Origin: Thermoproteota archaeon
GTDB lineage: Archaea; Thermoproteota; Methanomethylicia; Nezhaarchaeales; WYZ-LMO8
Length of the DNA: 6,166 nt
NCBI GenBank assembly: GCA_011605835.1
Contig: JAAOZJ010000037.1
Coordinates: forward strand, 1 to 6,166
Reading direction: 5' to 3'
Made by a program: the position numbers and the translations under genes. The notes below the pieces were generated by a model, which did no database searches, was not told where the DNA came from, and worked only from the letters and a program-made list of their open reading frames with translations. Shown piece by piece: positions 1-6,166 of this stretch. How positions within the stretch are numbered: position 1 is the stretch's first letter; each line of letters begins with the position of its first letter.

Positions 1-23
1 CGAGGAAGGCATCGAAGAAGTGA

Positions 24-2900
24 CTACTCCAGGTACAGCGCTGGCTTGTAGGGAATGGCATTGAAGCGCCTGCCTCTGGGGTCGTAGACTTTTTCTCCCT
101 CCTCTCTCCATATCTTGACCTCAAACTTAAGCTCCCGCTCTAAGAAATCCTTGGCCGACGTCAAGACCTCGTACTCGTCTAGCCGCCCGGCCTTCAACCT
201 CATCTCTCTGCGCTCTCCGCCCACGGAGGAGGCTTCGACCGCGATTTTCTGAACTATCTTGGGATCCTTCGCACGGAGTTCTTTTGCCACCTGGTGGGCC
301 ACCTTGATCGCCTCTCGCGGCGACGATGCCTCCAAGGCCCTCAAGTACACGTCCCACTTCCACTTGGAGGCCACGTAGATGTGCGCCGTGGAGGGCGCCA
401 TCCCCGTAGCCCTCAAGACCTCCCTCAGGTCGTCCATCACCTGTTGTACCAGCGACTCCGAGGCCTCAGCGAAGTAGTCTACCTTGGCCTCGTTGAAAGA
501 GGGCCAAGGGGCTTTGGAGACGAAGCCTTCCCCGCCCAGCAAGCTCCAAAGCTCCTCGCACATGAATGGAGCGAAGGGGGCCAGTAGCCTGACCCAAGTC
601 CTCGCCACCTCTAGGAGGGCCTCTTTGCAGGGCGCTTGAGTCCTTCTGAGATACCAGCGGACGTCGTTCCATATCTCGAACAGGGCTATCTCGAGGGCCG
701 TCCTGTTCTTGAGCTGCTCGAGGGCCTCGGTGACGGCCTTGACCCTCCTTTGCAACCTGCTCAACAGCCACCTCTCCAACGGGCCCGCGGCGCCTGAGCT
801 CGGCATAGACGCTACGCTACTGATGAACTTGAAGACTTGGTCAAGCTTCTCCCTTATGTCCTTGCATGCGTCGGACCTCCAGTCTGGGTCGTCCATGTCC
901 TCTGCGGCTATCATCAGGGTGCACCTGACAGCGTCGGCCCCGTATTTCTCTATTACGTCTTTGAGGGTCACGAAGTTGCCCTTTGACTTCGACATCTTCT
1001 CCCCCTCGACCATCATTATCCCGTTGACCGCTATCCCCTTGGGCCAGAGTTCCTCCGGGAATATCGCTGTGTGGTGGAAGAGGAAGAACGTCAGGTGATT
1101 GGGAACCAAGTCCTTGCCGGAGCCTCGGAGGTCGACAGGGTACCAGTACAGGAACTCCCTCCTGACCTCGTCTATCAGCTGAGGGCTCAAGCCAGTGGCC
1201 TTAGAGACCTCCTCTAGGGACCCCTCCCCTAGGAAGACATAGTCGAAGAACTCCTCGGTCAGGTTCTCGGGCCTCAGCAAGCCCATGTTGACGTACTTGG
1301 CTACTATGTAGAAGGCCATGTAGATCGTGGAGTCGCTGAGTGTCTCGACTATCCACGAGGGATCCCACGGCAAGGGGGTCCCGAGCCCGGTCCTCCTAGC
1401 GCAGGCCCAATCCCTGAGCCAGTCCACGACCTCAAAGAAGTAGTTCCTGGCCGCTTCGGGAAACATCCTCATCCGCGACAGCAACTTCTTAACCTTGGCC
1501 TTCCACTCTGGGTCGGAGTACTTGAGGAACCACTGGTCCGCCAGTACCTTGACTATGCACTTCGTCGTGCACCTGCAGACGACTTTCTCTGGCAAGTCGT
1601 AGAGCTGGTCGGCGAGCCCAGCTCTTTTCATCTCCTCGGCTATCCTCTCCTTGGCCTCCGATACCTTGAGACCAGAGTAGCTCAAGCAGTTCTCCTTCAT
1701 GACCCCGGTGTGGTACTCCTTCTTGTAGACAAGCCTCGTCGCCTCGTCTGCCTTGGGGTCAGCCTGATCTTTGACCTCTAGCCTGTCCACGACCTCTATT
1801 GCCGGGTACTCGCCAAACCCCTCGACCTTTATTATCGATATCGGGTTGATCGCTTCGACTATCTTGGGGTCCAGCCCGTAGCCTTTGAGGAGCTCTGGGC
1901 TTCTCTTCAAGTCCCTGAGGGCGAGCCAGTCGTAGGGCGCGTGGGCTGGCACGCTGAAGACCACGCCCGTGCCGCTCTCGGGGTCCACGAACTTTGCTGG
2001 TAAGATGGGTATGCTTTGATTGGTTAGCGGGGTCTTGCACATCAAACCCAATAGCTCAGAGCCCTTGAGCTCCCTGAGGACTTCCACCCTTCTCAACTGT
2101 TCCCTGAGCTTCAAAACCGTGGGCTTGCTCACTATCCACCTCTCGCCATCGACCTCAGCTTCGACGTAAATAGCATCAGGGTTGACCCAGATGTTCGTAG
2201 CCCCAAATATCGTCTCAGGTCTGAAGGTGGCTGCGGGCAGGAAGACGTCGTTACACTTGAACTTCACCAGCGTGTAAAGCTCTGGAGAGACGCCCTCGCC
2301 CTCGAGCCTGTCGTGGTCTCCCGTGGGGCTCTGGCAGTGGGGACACCACACCACCGGATGGGTGCCCCTGACTATGTACCCCAGTTTCTTGAGCCTATTG
2401 AACTGCCAGGTGACGAACTTGGAGAAGGCTGCGTGGTAGCTTGATGTGTGAAACTCCCTCCTCCAGTCCACAGAGAGACCCATGTCGATGGCGGTCTTCT
2501 TGTTCTCCCTCATGTAGTACCTTGCCATGTAAACCGGGTCCGTGAACTTCTCGATCTCTTCTTGGGGGACCTTGTCTATCAGCCTCAGGGTCCTTATGAT
2601 CTTCTCGTCGCCCTTGCTTATCCTCTCGGCCGCGCCCACTATGGGCTCTCCAGTCCAGTGCCAGGCGAAGGGGAAGAGGACGTTGAAGCCCTGCATCCTC
2701 TTGAACCTGGCGTAGACGTCTAACCTAGTCGCTGAGAAGCCGTGGCCTACGTGGAGCCTGCCGTTCACGTAGGGGAACGGGAATGTTATGAAAACCTTCG
2801 GCCTGCTCGGCTCGGGATCCGCGTTGAACACGCCCTCCCTGAGCCACTTCTCTTTCCACTTCTCTTCCACGATCCTCCAGTCGAACGCCATGATGCTCAC
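24..2900 (-). CDS. leuS: Leucyl-tRNA synthetase, archaeal type (EC 6.1.1.4)
   Basis: This cytoplasmic class I synthetase attaches leucine to tRNA-Leu and edits mischarged tRNA. Seen in the 958-residue product: the HIGH signature as HVGHG (50-54); a zinc-type CPHC (186-189) in a 'WCPHC...GDHD' block; the inserted CP1 editing domain, with TFRPET (225-230) and VPAHAPYD (317-324, ending in the expected editing Asp); a CRC pair (442-444); DWACARR (497-503); KMSKS intact at 635-639; then the helical anticodon-binding domain. The C-terminus ends FNAIPYKPALYLE, the type of tail archaeal LeuRS uses to read the long arm of tRNA-Leu. Editing domain order and length fit the archaeal/eukaryotic form and not the bacterial one. 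No catalytic motif is missing. The start is a GTG at 2900; an in-frame ATG three codons later (2891) is equally plausible and would give 955 residues. It is the last gene of a probable tldD-tldE-leuS operon. Family assignment is very secure. Confidence 0.97.
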   Translation of the reverse strand: MSIMAFDWRIVEEKWKEKWLREGVFNADPEPSRPKVFITFPFPYVNGRLHVGHGFSATRLDVYARFKRMQGFNVLFPFAWHWTGEPIVGAAERISKGDEKIIRTLRLIDKVPQEEIEKFTDPVYMARYYMRENKKTAIDMGLSVDWRREFHTSSYHAAFSKFVTWQFNRLKKLGYIVRGTHPVVWCPHCQSPTGDHDRLEGEGVSPELYTLVKFKCNDVFLPAATFRPETIFGATNIWVNPDAIYVEAEVDGERWIVSKPTVLKLREQLRRVEVLRELKGSELLGLMCKTPLTNQSIPILPAKFVDPESGTGVVFSVPAHAPYDWLALRDLKRSPELLKGYGLDPKIVEAINPISIIKVEGFGEYPAIEVVDRLEVKDQADPKADEATRLVYKKEYHTGVMKENCLSYSGLKVSEAKERIAEEMKRAGLADQLYDLPEKVVCRCTTKCIVKVLADQWFLKYSDPEWKAKVKKLLSRMRMFPEAARNYFFEVVDWLRDWACARRTGLGTPLPWDPSWIVETLSDSTIYMAFYIVAKYVNMGLLRPENLTEEFFDYVFLGEGSLEEVSKATGLSPQLIDEVRREFLYWYPVDLRGSGKDLVPNHLTFFLFHHTAIFPEELWPKGIAVNGIMMVEGEKMSKSKGNFVTLKDVIEKYGADAVRCTLMIAAEDMDDPDWRSDACKDIREKLDQVFKFISSVASMPSSGAAGPLERWLLSRLQRRVKAVTEALEQLKNRTALEIALFEIWNDVRWYLRRTQAPCKEALLEVARTWVRLLAPFAPFMCEELWSLLGGEGFVSKAPWPSFNEAKVDYFAEASESLVQQVMDDLREVLRATGMAPSTAHIYVASKWKWDVYLRALEASSPREAIKVAHQVAKELRAKDPKIVQKIAVEASSVGGERREMRLKAGRLDEYEVLTSAKDFLERELKFEVKIWREEGEKVYDPRGRRFNAIPYKPALYLE

Positions 2901-2915
2901 TCCCTCAAGACCTCC
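2889..2915 (-). promoter_or_regulatory. leuS translation start region with two nested ribosome sites
   Basis: Two start choices each have their own purine-rich site. GGAGGT (2915-2910) precedes the GTG at 2900 by nine bases. GGAGTGA (2903-2897) precedes the ATG at 2891, with eight bases between GGAG and the ATG. The two products differ only by three N-terminal residues (MSI). ATG is slightly preferred because it is the stronger start codon and lies closer to the conserved FDW start of the domain. Confidence 0.55.
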
Positions 2916-2928
2916 GACGCCCTAGGAC

Positions 2929-4275
2929 TCAGGCCTTACTCGAGACTTGTACTTCGGAGACGAGTATGGGTGGCGAGTACAAGTTAAAGTGCTTACTGCT
3001 CTCCCTCCCCAACGCCCTTATGCCCTTGAGGAAGTCGACTACATTTATCGCGAAGAGCGTCTGCTTCACGGGGCTCTTCAGCTCGCCCTTCTCGATTATA
3101 TAGCCCTGAGCGATGAGGGCTGACAGGTCTCCGCTCGCTATGTTGGGCGAGTCGAAGGTGTTGAGGATCAACAGCCCGTCCTTCACCTCACTAAGCATCT
3201 CGTCCAAGCTCCAATCGCCGGCCTCTACCCTCACGTTCGATGGCGCTATGGTGACTTGGCCTCGGAAGTCGAGGAAGCCCCCGCTCCTAGAGGCGTTGCC
3301 CGTGCTCCTAGCTCCCGCCTTGCCGGCCGTGTAGGAGTTGTGCAATAACCCCTTCACGACGCCCCTCTCTATCAGCACAGTCCTCTGCCTCGGGGAGCCC
3401 TCGACGTCGAACTTGCCAGTTAAGGGACCCCCTTCCACGAGCCCGTCGTCCACGACCGTGAGCTCCTCGACCCCCACCCTTTGGTTTAGACGCGCGGCCA
3501 AGAAGCTTCGATTCCTCTGGACTAAGTCGGCGTTCAGCGCCGACGCCACCCCTTCAACGATTATCGCTAAGAGCACGTCGCCCGAGAATACGGCGGGAAC
3601 CCTGGCCGTCTTGTAGGGCCTCGCCTTCAGGCCCTCAACGGCCTCTCGCGCAACCCTAGTGACCATGGACTCCACGTCTATGTCCTTCATAGCCCTCACG
3701 ATGTCTCCGTCATAACTCGACGACATGTTCGCGCCATCTCTCGCCGTCACGTAGACCGAGAAGCTCAGGAAAGTCCCCTCGTCCACCCCCTCCACGCCGT
3801 TGGAGTTCGCCACGAAGCGAGTAAACCTCGAGCTCTCGAGGGCGATGTTGACTGAGTACACCTTATCCGCTTGGGCCTTCTTCGCAAGCGACAGGCCCGC
3901 GTCAATCAGCTCCTCTGGCGTGAGAGAGGCGATCTCGTCATCGTAGGTGCCTTGAGGGGACGTATAGCTTGATGGCCTTGGGAGTTCTTTGAAGTCCGGG
4001 TCTGGTGGGCCCGCCCTCGCCGCTTTGACTGCCCTGCCCACCACTCCTCTCAAATCTACGTCGAGACTCGCAGCGTATGAGTAGCCAACAGACCCCTTGA
4101 CTATTGCCCTGACGCCGACGCCTACATCGTGGATGAAATTCGAGGCCTTTACCTCGCCCTTCTTAATCTCAACCCTCTGGAGCTCGACGTCGACGCCGTA
4201 GGCGTCGGCCGCGTCCGCTCCCAACCTCAAAGCCTCGTCCACGGCCCTTCTGCAGAGGTCTAGAAGCACCTTCAC
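2929..4275 (-). CDS. tldE: TldE/PmbA-family subunit of the TldD/TldE metallopeptidase
   Basis: This is the non-catalytic partner of TldD. In E. coli the two form a heterodimer that trims unfolded peptides and the leader of microcin B17, and degrades the CcdA antitoxin; the archaeal substrate is unknown. The 448-residue product has the family layout: an N-terminal alpha/beta domain with the 'GEVKASNF' strand (40-47), and a C-terminal beta-rich half with 'LLHNSYTAGKAGARSTGNASR' spread over about 310-330 and 'GDWSLDEML' (353-361). Where TldD has HEAFGH, this protein reads IIVEGVASAL (238-247), so the zinc ligands are absent, as expected for TldE. Length matches E. coli PmbA (about 450). No signal peptide or membrane segment is seen. 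The GTG start shares its last two bases with the tldD TGA, suggesting translational coupling. A second GTG at 4269, with GGAG five bases upstream, may be the real start (446 residues). The stop lies 28 bases before leuS. Confidence 0.93.
   Translation of the reverse strand: MKVLLDLCRRAVDEALRLGADAADAYGVDVELQRVEIKKGEVKASNFIHDVGVGVRAIVKGSVGYSYAASLDVDLRGVVGRAVKAARAGPPDPDFKELPRPSSYTSPQGTYDDEIASLTPEELIDAGLSLAKKAQADKVYSVNIALESSRFTRFVANSNGVEGVDEGTFLSFSVYVTARDGANMSSSYDGDIVRAMKDIDVESMVTRVAREAVEGLKARPYKTARVPAVFSGDVLLAIIVEGVASALNADLVQRNRSFLAARLNQRVGVEELTVVDDGLVEGGPLTGKFDVEGSPRQRTVLIERGVVKGLLHNSYTAGKAGARSTGNASRSGGFLDFRGQVTIAPSNVRVEAGDWSLDEMLSEVKDGLLILNTFDSPNIASGDLSALIAQGYIIEKGELKSPVKQTLFAINVVDFLKGIRALGRESSKHFNLYSPPILVSEVQVSSKA
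2945..2984. repeat. Perfect 9-bp inverted repeat in the last codons of tldE
   Basis: ACTTGTACT (2945-2953) and AGTACAAGT (2976-2984) are exact reverse complements separated by 22 bases. In the mRNA they would pair across the codons for NLYS and EVQV at the end of TldE, ending about 45 bases before the leuS start. The pairing is seen directly; a role is not shown. One such 9-bp pair within 40 bases is expected by chance in a window of this size, so it may be accidental. Confidence 0.4.
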
Positions 4276-4278
4276 TCC
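4267..4278 (-). promoter_or_regulatory. tldD/tldE junction: GGAGTGA with two candidate GTG starts
   Basis: The minus strand reads GGAGTGAAGGTG. The first GTG (4275) shares its TG with the TGA stop of tldD, but has only GGGGG six bases upstream, a poor ribosome site. The second GTG (4269) follows GGAG by five bases, an ordinary spacing, and begins two bases after the tldD stop. Either way, ribosomes finishing tldD are placed to begin tldE, which fits equimolar subunits of one complex. Confidence 0.6.
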
Positions 4279-5672
4279 AAGCCCCCGATTACCACGTCCT
4301 TAACCCTAACGTGCGGGGCCCCTGTCGTCACCCTCACGTACTGACCCTCCTTGCCGCAGAACCCCGGCTTGAAGGAGAGGTCATCGGCGACCGCCTCCAC
4401 GTTCATTAGGACGTCGAGCGTGAAGCCGGAGAGCGAGGCGTCCCTGCAAAGCTGCTTGAGCTCCCCGCCTTCGATGGTGTAGAGCTTGGAGCACTTGAAA
4501 ACGAACTCGCCCTTTGCTGTGTCCACGTAGCCGTAGACGCTTCCTTGGGCGTAGACCCCCTTCTTGACGTCTCGGAAGAGCTCCTCGACCTTCCAGCTAC
4601 CCCTGTCTATGAACGTGTTAGTCATCCTGACTATCGGGATCGAGGCGTAGCCCTGAGCCCTCGCGTTGCCAGTTGGGCTCGCGCTCATCCTCGCTGAGGT
4701 CTCGAGGTTGTGCAAGTAGGATCTCAGGAATCCTCTATCGACTATGATCGTCCCGCCTCCGCTCACGCCCTCGGAGTCTATCGGGACGTAGCCGAAGAGT
4801 CCCTTGAGCGTCGGATCATCCTTGACCGCGACCTCCTCCGAGCCGACCCTCCTCCCTATCATCCCCTCAAGTATCGAGCTCCCTTGTAAGACCGCGTCGG
4901 CCTCGCAAGCATGTCCAAAGGCCTCGTGAATGAAAACCCCTGCGAGCTCGGGGTCCAAGATACACGTGAACCTCCCAGCAGGAGGGCTCTTCGCCCTCAG
5001 GAGCTCTAAGGCCTCGGAGGAGGCCTTCCGAGCAATATCCATCGGGTCCCGCGCCTTGAGTATTTCGAGCCCTCCGGTTCCGCCGTGAGACTCATACCCT
5101 CGCTGTACCACGCCAGCCTCGCTGGCATAGGCCGTGGCTGATATCAAAAGCGAGGGGACTTCATAGTCCGCTCGCAACCCTGAGCTGTTGATTATGCACG
5201 CTCTTTCTTCGAGCTCCACGTAAGCGACACTCGTGCTCTTGATCCTGTCGCTCGCCTTCCTCATGGCCTTTTCCATTTCGCTACATAGCTTGAGCTTCTC
5301 CTCCACGGAGACAGATGAGGGATCCTCGGCCGGAGCCATCCTGCTCGAGCGCCTAGCCGACTCACAACGAGGTGCTACCTTTTCCTCGACCCCCCTACTA
5401 GCGCTCTTGGCCAGCTCGTACGCTCGAGAACAGGCCCTCTCGATCTCTGCTGGGGTTAAAAACGACGTCGACGTAAACCCCCACTTTCCCGCTACCAAGC
5501 ACCTAAGGGCCAAGCCCTTCTCACTCATGAACCTGACCTCTCTCACCCTTCCATCCACGACCTCGATCCTGAGGCCCTTGAGTTCCATGAGCCTGACGTC
5601 GGCGAAGTCGACGTCGAAGTGCATGAGCTTATCAAGCGCCCTCTCGGCCACGGTCAGGCAGTCGGGCTCCAT
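4272..5672 (-). CDS. tldD: TldD-family zinc metallopeptidase, catalytic subunit
   Basis: This is the predicted catalytic half of the TldD/TldE peptidase, cleaving short or unfolded peptides in the cytoplasm. The 466-residue product carries the family HExxxH site as HEAFGHACEAD (249-259), where H249 and H254 should bind zinc and E250 should act in catalysis. The third zinc ligand is expected at C439 in PGFCGKEGQ (436-444). Other family blocks are 'FVFKCSKLYTIEGGE' (390-404) and 'ASPTGNARAQGYAS' (331-344), which lines the cleft. The N-terminal domain shows the usual 'GLRIEVVDGRVREV' strand pair (33-46). Length is close to E. coli TldD (481). The ATG start is well supported: GGAGGT lies six bases upstream. 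A TATA-like element about 85 bases upstream makes this the likely first gene of the operon. It is paralogous to the adjacent tldE. The archaeal in vivo substrate is unknown; no precursor peptide gene is visible nearby. Confidence 0.95.
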   Translation of the reverse strand: MEPDCLTVAERALDKLMHFDVDFADVRLMELKGLRIEVVDGRVREVRFMSEKGLALRCLVAGKWGFTSTSFLTPAEIERACSRAYELAKSASRGVEEKVAPRCESARRSSRMAPAEDPSSVSVEEKLKLCSEMEKAMRKASDRIKSTSVAYVELEERACIINSSGLRADYEVPSLLISATAYASEAGVVQRGYESHGGTGGLEILKARDPMDIARKASSEALELLRAKSPPAGRFTCILDPELAGVFIHEAFGHACEADAVLQGSSILEGMIGRRVGSEEVAVKDDPTLKGLFGYVPIDSEGVSGGGTIIVDRGFLRSYLHNLETSARMSASPTGNARAQGYASIPIVRMTNTFIDRGSWKVEELFRDVKKGVYAQGSVYGYVDTAKGEFVFKCSKLYTIEGGELKQLCRDASLSGFTLDVLMNVEAVADDLSFKPGFCGKEGQYVRVTTGAPHVRVKDVVIGGLE

Positions 5673-5678
5673 TCGACT

Positions 5679-5684
5679 ACCTCC
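5679..5684 (-). promoter_or_regulatory. Ribosome binding site of tldD
   Basis: GGAGGT on the minus strand is a full match to the core complement of the 16S rRNA tail. It is separated from the ATG at 5672 by six bases (AGTCGA). This fixes the tldD start and indicates a leadered, efficiently translated mRNA. Confidence 0.8.
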
Positions 5685-5757
5685 ACTTTACGCCACTCCC
5701 CCAACGTCGTCCCTTCAACCTATTTCAGCGGGCTTCGAGCTAAGGTTTTCGCCGAGA

Positions 5758-5765
5758 CTTTAAAA
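5758..5765 (-). promoter_or_regulatory. Candidate archaeal TATA box for the tldD-tldE-leuS operon
   Basis: The minus strand reads TTTTAAAG here, the best AT-rich octamer in an otherwise GC-rich intergenic region and close to the archaeal TATA consensus. Transcription would be expected to start about 25 bases downstream, near 5735, leaving a leader of about 60 bases. That fits the strong ribosome binding site before tldD, since leaderless mRNAs lack one. The flank just upstream (AGGTG) is not a good purine-rich BRE, which lowers confidence. The same T-run could instead help terminate the upstream gene. Confidence 0.4.
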
Positions 5766-5797
5766 CACCTAGAGGTTCGGGCCCTCGGGTTCTCGAG

Positions 5798-5846
5798 ACA
5801 GCTACTCCCAAGTCTGTGCTCGACTTCAAGTACCTCGTCTTGAGTC
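5798..5846. other. Cluster of short, competing hairpins between the upstream gene and tldD
   Basis: Three foldings are visible. Hairpin A pairs ACAG+ACT (5798-5801, 5804-5806) with AGT+CTGT (5811-5817) around a four-base loop and a two-base bulge. Hairpin B pairs AAGTC (5810-5814) with GACTT (5822-5826). Hairpin C pairs GACTTCAAG (5822-5830) with CTTGAGTC (5839-5846), with one bulged base. A and C can coexist; B excludes both. The cluster lies between the upstream stop and the tldD TATA-like element, so it would sit in the 3' tail of the upstream transcript. No tRNA cloverleaf, C/D-box or T-rich terminator was found here. The rest of the intergenic region holds the TATA-like element, the tldD ribosome site, and an AGCC/GGCT mini-hairpin over the upstream stop (5881-5892). 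Confidence 0.3.
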
Positions 5847-5890
5847 CTCCGCGGTAGGATCGAGTCAAGCGTACGTGAGAAGCCGCTTGG

Positions 5891-6166
5891 CTATGTCGAC
5901 GAAGGACCCTCGCGATTGCTGTATGCCTCTTGCTTCTCACTCTTCCCCTTTCGCGTGGAGGCAACCAAGGACGCCAGCCTCTCTAAGAAACTTACCCTTT
6001 CCTCTATCAATTCTCTCAGCCTTTCCTTGACGTCGCTCCTAGTGATCACAGCCCTCAGCTTGCCGACCTCGCGCGACAGGTACCTGTCACCTATGGCGTA
6101 AAGCCACCGAGATATCGTGCTGGCCCTGACCAGCTGGTAGAGGTGCTCGCTCTCAACTTGACCGAC
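5891..6166 (-). CDS. C-terminal end of an unrecognised helical protein (partial, runs off the window)
   Basis: An open frame enters from the right edge and ends at a TAG (5893-5891), giving 91 residues with no start codon in view. I do not recognise the family. The first 70 or so residues look like a real, soluble, helical protein: for example SRWLYAIGDRYLSREVGKL, then KERLRELIEERVSFLERLA with hydrophobic residues spaced as in amphipathic helices or a short coiled coil. The last 20 or so residues are polar and charged (RKGKSEKQEAYSNREGPSST), typical of a disordered tail. No cysteine, metal site, signal peptide or membrane segment is visible. The reverse strand over the same stretch encodes a Ser/Leu-rich shadow. 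The gene lies 218 bases upstream of tldD on the same strand, so it could share the transcript or end before it. The frame could instead be extended by a sequencing frameshift in the tail. Confidence is for it being coding. Confidence 0.65.
   Translation of the reverse strand, partial: VGQVESEHLYQLVRASTISRWLYAIGDRYLSREVGKLRAVITRSDVKERLRELIEERVSFLERLASLVASTRKGKSEKQEAYSNREGPSST

Noticed and set aside
1..23. Possible end of a convergent plus-strand gene (basic tail RKASKK then TGA at 21-23, abutting the leuS stop), or a minus-strand ATG at 12-10 starting a next gene
   Set aside because: Only 23 bases are available. The minus-strand ATG has GGAG 14 bases away, too far for a normal ribosome site, and neither reading can be tested here.
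709..1098. 129-codon plus-strand open frame
   Set aside because: It is entirely antisense to the conserved KMSKS region of leuS, which is firmly coding on the minus strand.
5233..5763. 176-codon plus-strand open frame
   Set aside because: It lies almost wholly opposite the tldD N-terminal half, and is low-complexity Ser/Leu/Thr-rich with no recognisable domain.
5771..5786. GAGG-TTCGGGC-CCTC, resembling a tRNA T-arm
   Set aside because: The stem has only four pairs, the near-invariant A of the T-loop is replaced by G, and no acceptor, D or anticodon arm fits on either strand.
5881..5892. AGCC-GCTT-GGCT hairpin over the stop of the upstream gene, as a terminator
   Set aside because: It has only four base pairs and no T-run follows on the minus strand.
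5740..5964. 74-codon minus-strand open frame crossing the end of the upstream gene and the intergenic region
   Set aside because: It starts at a TTG without a ribosome site, is very arginine-rich, and overlaps the better-looking partial gene in another frame. A frameshift that joins it to the partial gene cannot be fully excluded.
5916..6101. Plus-strand open frame of 61 codons
   Set aside because: Its Ser/Leu-rich product is the antisense shadow of the partial minus-strand gene at 5891-6166.

Overview
The window reads as ordinary chromosomal DNA from an archaeon, probably a thermophile of the Crenarchaeota/TACK type. The grounds are: an archaeal/eukaryotic-type leucyl-tRNA synthetase, an archaeal TldD/TldE pair, GC-rich DNA with heavy use of AGG for arginine, strong GGAGG-type ribosome binding sites, GTG starts, and a TATA-like element instead of a bacterial -35/-10 promoter. 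The exact lineage cannot be fixed by eye.

All recognisable genes lie on the minus strand, so the order of transcription is from right to left. At the right edge (5891-6166) is the C-terminal end of a gene that I do not recognise. It is followed by a 218-base intergenic region (5673-5890) holding several short competing hairpins, a TATA-like element and a strong ribosome binding site. Next come tldD (4272-5672), tldE (2929-4275, sharing bases with the tldD stop codon) and leuS (24-2900, beginning 28 bases after tldE). After leuS only 23 bases remain, too few to identify the next gene.

The overlap and the short gap suggest that tldD, tldE and leuS are transcribed together. TldD and TldE are expected to form a zinc peptidase complex in which TldD carries the metal site (HEAFGH plus a C-terminal Cys) and TldE lacks it. 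LeuS charges tRNA-Leu. No functional link between the peptidase pair and LeuRS is known to me; sharing an operon may only give joint expression of housekeeping genes.

I found no mobile element, CRISPR array, tRNA, rRNA or clear novel system. The items most worth a second look are the unidentified helical protein upstream of tldD, the competing hairpins in the intergenic region, and a perfect 9-bp inverted repeat in the last codons of tldE just before leuS. All are modest signals.
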